DNA from: Synura sp. LO234KE
Lineage: Eukaryota; Sar; Synurophyceae; Synurales; Mallomonadaceae
Direction of reading: 5' to 3'
NCBI GenBank assembly: GCA_015143735.1
Contig: VKHC01000063.1
Location: 1 to 21,311 of the forward strand
Length of the DNA stretch: 21,311 nt
Shown: piece by piece, positions 19,826 to 21,311 of the stretch
Layout: each line of letters begins with the position of its first letter
Position numbering within the stretch: the stretch's first letter is position 1
The notes under the pieces: model-generated
Database searches by the model: none
What the model was told of the DNA's origin: nothing
Seen by the model: only the letters and a program-made list of their open reading frames with translations
Translations under genes and position numbers: made by a program

Positions 19826-20099
19826 TTATTGTGCGCCAATAAAACCTCCAGAGGAAGTATAATTTTTCTTCGATTGCTCTACATATTTTGGCAACACAGC
19901 TGATTCAACAAAAATCAAGAGTATTTAAGACTACTCGCTGTCACTACTGTTAATTCTTTTCCTTACCTAATTTGCTTCGTTTTGATCCACAAGATAAATC
20001 TTTTGCTTCAGCTAATTTTGTGCTGAATACACCTTTCTTCTGCTCATAATTTCCCAAATCACGTAGTTTGGAAATACGACTAGAGAAATCCGAAGCCAT
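19826..20099 (-). CDS. Small basic protein of 68 residues, two exons, unknown function
   Basis: Exon 1 (20099-19967) starts MASDFSSRISKLRDLGNYEQ and ends at a strong donor (TTAG|GTAAGG); exon 2 (19899-19826) starts after tgttgaatcag and ends GGFIGAQ-stop. The 67-base intron is phase 1 on both sides and the spliced frame is 207 bases. Retaining the intron would put a stop after 49 codons. The product is hydrophilic and Lys-rich with no signal peptide or membrane segment, likely cytosolic or part of a complex. I do not recognise it. The support is the paired splice sites with matching phase, the length typical of introns here, and protein-like composition on both sides of the junction; it remains a prediction. 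Confidence 0.62.
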
Positions 20100-20135
20100 T
20101 TGATTTTAGTATGTTCTCAGTGATGTGACTTCCTT

Positions 20136-20165
20136 CATATCTGACCATATCTGACCATATCTGAC
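20136..20165. repeat. Three perfect tandem copies of a 10-base unit
   Basis: The unit catatctgac is repeated three times without change, 37 bases upstream of the start codon of the small minus-strand gene (20099). The position in a likely promoter or 5' UTR makes it a candidate protein-binding array, but three copies can also arise by replication slippage. Confidence 0.9.
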
Positions 20166-21283
20166 AAAGTCGCTATCTTATCGAGGTACGAGTAGATTAT
20201 TTTCATTCAGCAAAAGCCTCGAATAGGAGGATTTTGGTGCATTTAAAATCATTCTTTACTATGTATTGCACCTAGATAATGAAGAGTATTTGTAGTCATG
20301 TCATACACTCCCTCCGCCACTGACATCATTTTGTAATATGTGCAAAAATTCTTGATTCAATTTTTATAATTCCAGAAAACCCCACAGTAAACTCATATAT
20401 TGCATTTTCCTCGTTTGAATACTAATAGTGGGTGATTCCAATACCTCTAGTATCGTCACTTGTCGCCACCCTTAGCTTTAATAACATTAGTGATCCTGCA
20501 GGAAACACCCTTAAATAATTATATTCATCCCCAGCGGCCGAATACTAGAGCTGTAAAAGTATGTTCTAGTACAGTATATGATAATGAAATACGAAGGAAA
20601 AACTATTGATGCTATTACTCTAATTACCAAGGTATAATATAGCCTGCCTTGCTCGAGTTGCTAACAAGTTGCTAAGTCGAAAGAAGATATAAAAGGATCA
20701 AGAACGTTAACTTAGTTACCAGAGAACAAATATCAATCTTCATAATGAATAATTACGGTTCGTGAGTTTATGAATTGCAATATTCTGCCGGAAACTCTGA
20801 AGAAAATCTGCAAGCAAAGCAATCAGCATTACAACAGAGCAATTTATGGAAGACATACTATGTTTCTTCATAAATAATGTTAATTTGTTGCGCGCTTAAC
20901 TTTAGAGAACATGATCTGTTTGAGCATTCAGCTTGAATTTTGAAGGTCGGTCCAACTGACGAGTAGGTGAGTCTACGCATTATATCATATATCTTTTGAT
21001 ATAATAATTTAAGTTGAGGTTAGTTGTAAGAATTTGTTCGTTTGAAATCAAGCCTAGCTAAATCCACCAAATAGCGGCCGATACCACGGGAGCTGTTTAT
21101 TCCAACACTGCCTAGATTAGCTAGCAACTGTGGTCTTTCTTTTACTACTAGCCAAGGAGCGCGTCAAGGATAAAATGAGAGATGTTCGTTACTTCCGGAA
21201 AATCTTATAGTTAATTACGGCGGGGTAGTTAGAGACTAACAGAAGTGAGACAAGATTACCGCACCCCCCACCGAAAAAACCAC
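20166..21283. other. AT-rich region without a recognisable gene
   Basis: No long frame or splice-linked exons were found. A 9-base inverted repeat (attatatca at 20979-20987, tgatataat at 20997-21005) forms a small AT-rich hairpin. Two segments containing agcggccga (near 20535 and 21073) share a few nearby words (gagctgt; ctag/gctaac) and may be old repeats, but the match is too weak to call. Confidence 0.45.
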
Positions 21284-21311
21284 TCCCCATGTACCAACTG
21301 GCAAGCCCCGT
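21284..21311 (-). repeat. GC-rich dispersed repeat, copy C, cut by the window edge
   Basis: The last 28 bases, read on the minus strand, match 1620-1647 of copy A at 25 of 28 positions and share gccagttggta with copy B. Upstream bases (about 21215-21283) include a C-run and may belong to the same element but do not align with copy A. The remainder lies outside the window. Confidence 0.65.

Noticed and set aside
1-21311. tRNA, rRNA, CRISPR array, bacterial operon signals
   Set aside because: No T-arm or cloverleaf pattern, no regularly spaced repeats and no Shine-Dalgarno-led gene runs; introns show that the sequence is eukaryotic nuclear DNA.

Overview
The window is nuclear DNA of a eukaryotic microbe. 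The clearest genes carry short GT-AG introns (about 43 to 224 bases) whose phases can be matched exactly, several gene pairs are divergent with very short shared promoters, and the products (an ABCG transporter, a class II histone deacetylase fusion, a METTL13-type methyltransferase) are eukaryotic. An ASH-domain protein of the kind often linked to cilia and a protein with a signal peptide followed directly by Phe and a basic, Ser-rich stretch (the pattern of import into complex red-type plastids) together suggest a flagellated alga with a secondary plastid, for example a photosynthetic stramenopile. That placement is inference; no marker gene settles it.

Layout. 1-2153: no resolved gene; a GC-rich repeat copy (about 1380-1660) and two weak exon candidates on the minus strand. 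2154-4331 (-): single-exon 725-residue protein with an EF-hand-like helical N-terminus and an ASH/MSP-like beta domain. 4479-6829 (+): complete 653-residue ABCG half-transporter in five exons, divergent from the former across 147 bases. 6830-7710: convergent intergenic space. 7711-14190 (-): the centrepiece, which I reconstruct as one five-exon gene for a 1994-residue chromatin protein: Tudor/Agenet-like N-terminus, cysteine cluster, coiled coil, and a class II HDAC domain interrupted by roughly 650 residues that hold two copies of an unassigned W-L-G-APY module. 14310-15193 (+): two-exon 277-residue methyltransferase, divergent from the HDAC gene across 119 bases. 15361-15743: second copy of the GC-rich repeat. 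15800-18464: no finished gene model, but one exon-like stretch of a polytopic membrane protein (minus, 16857-17089). 18465-19355 (-): three-exon membrane protein with plastid-type presequence and a C-terminal coiled coil. 19826-20099 (-): a two-exon 68-residue protein that simple ORF calling misses. The right end holds a third piece of the repeat.

Functionally the genes look like unrelated housekeeping and regulatory neighbours rather than an operon-like system. The most novel item is the HDAC fusion, whose architecture (histone-reader-like N-terminus, zinc-type cysteines, dimerising coil, split deacetylase with a twin-module insert) I do not recognise from any named HDAC. The second is the dispersed GC-rich repeat family, present three times here.
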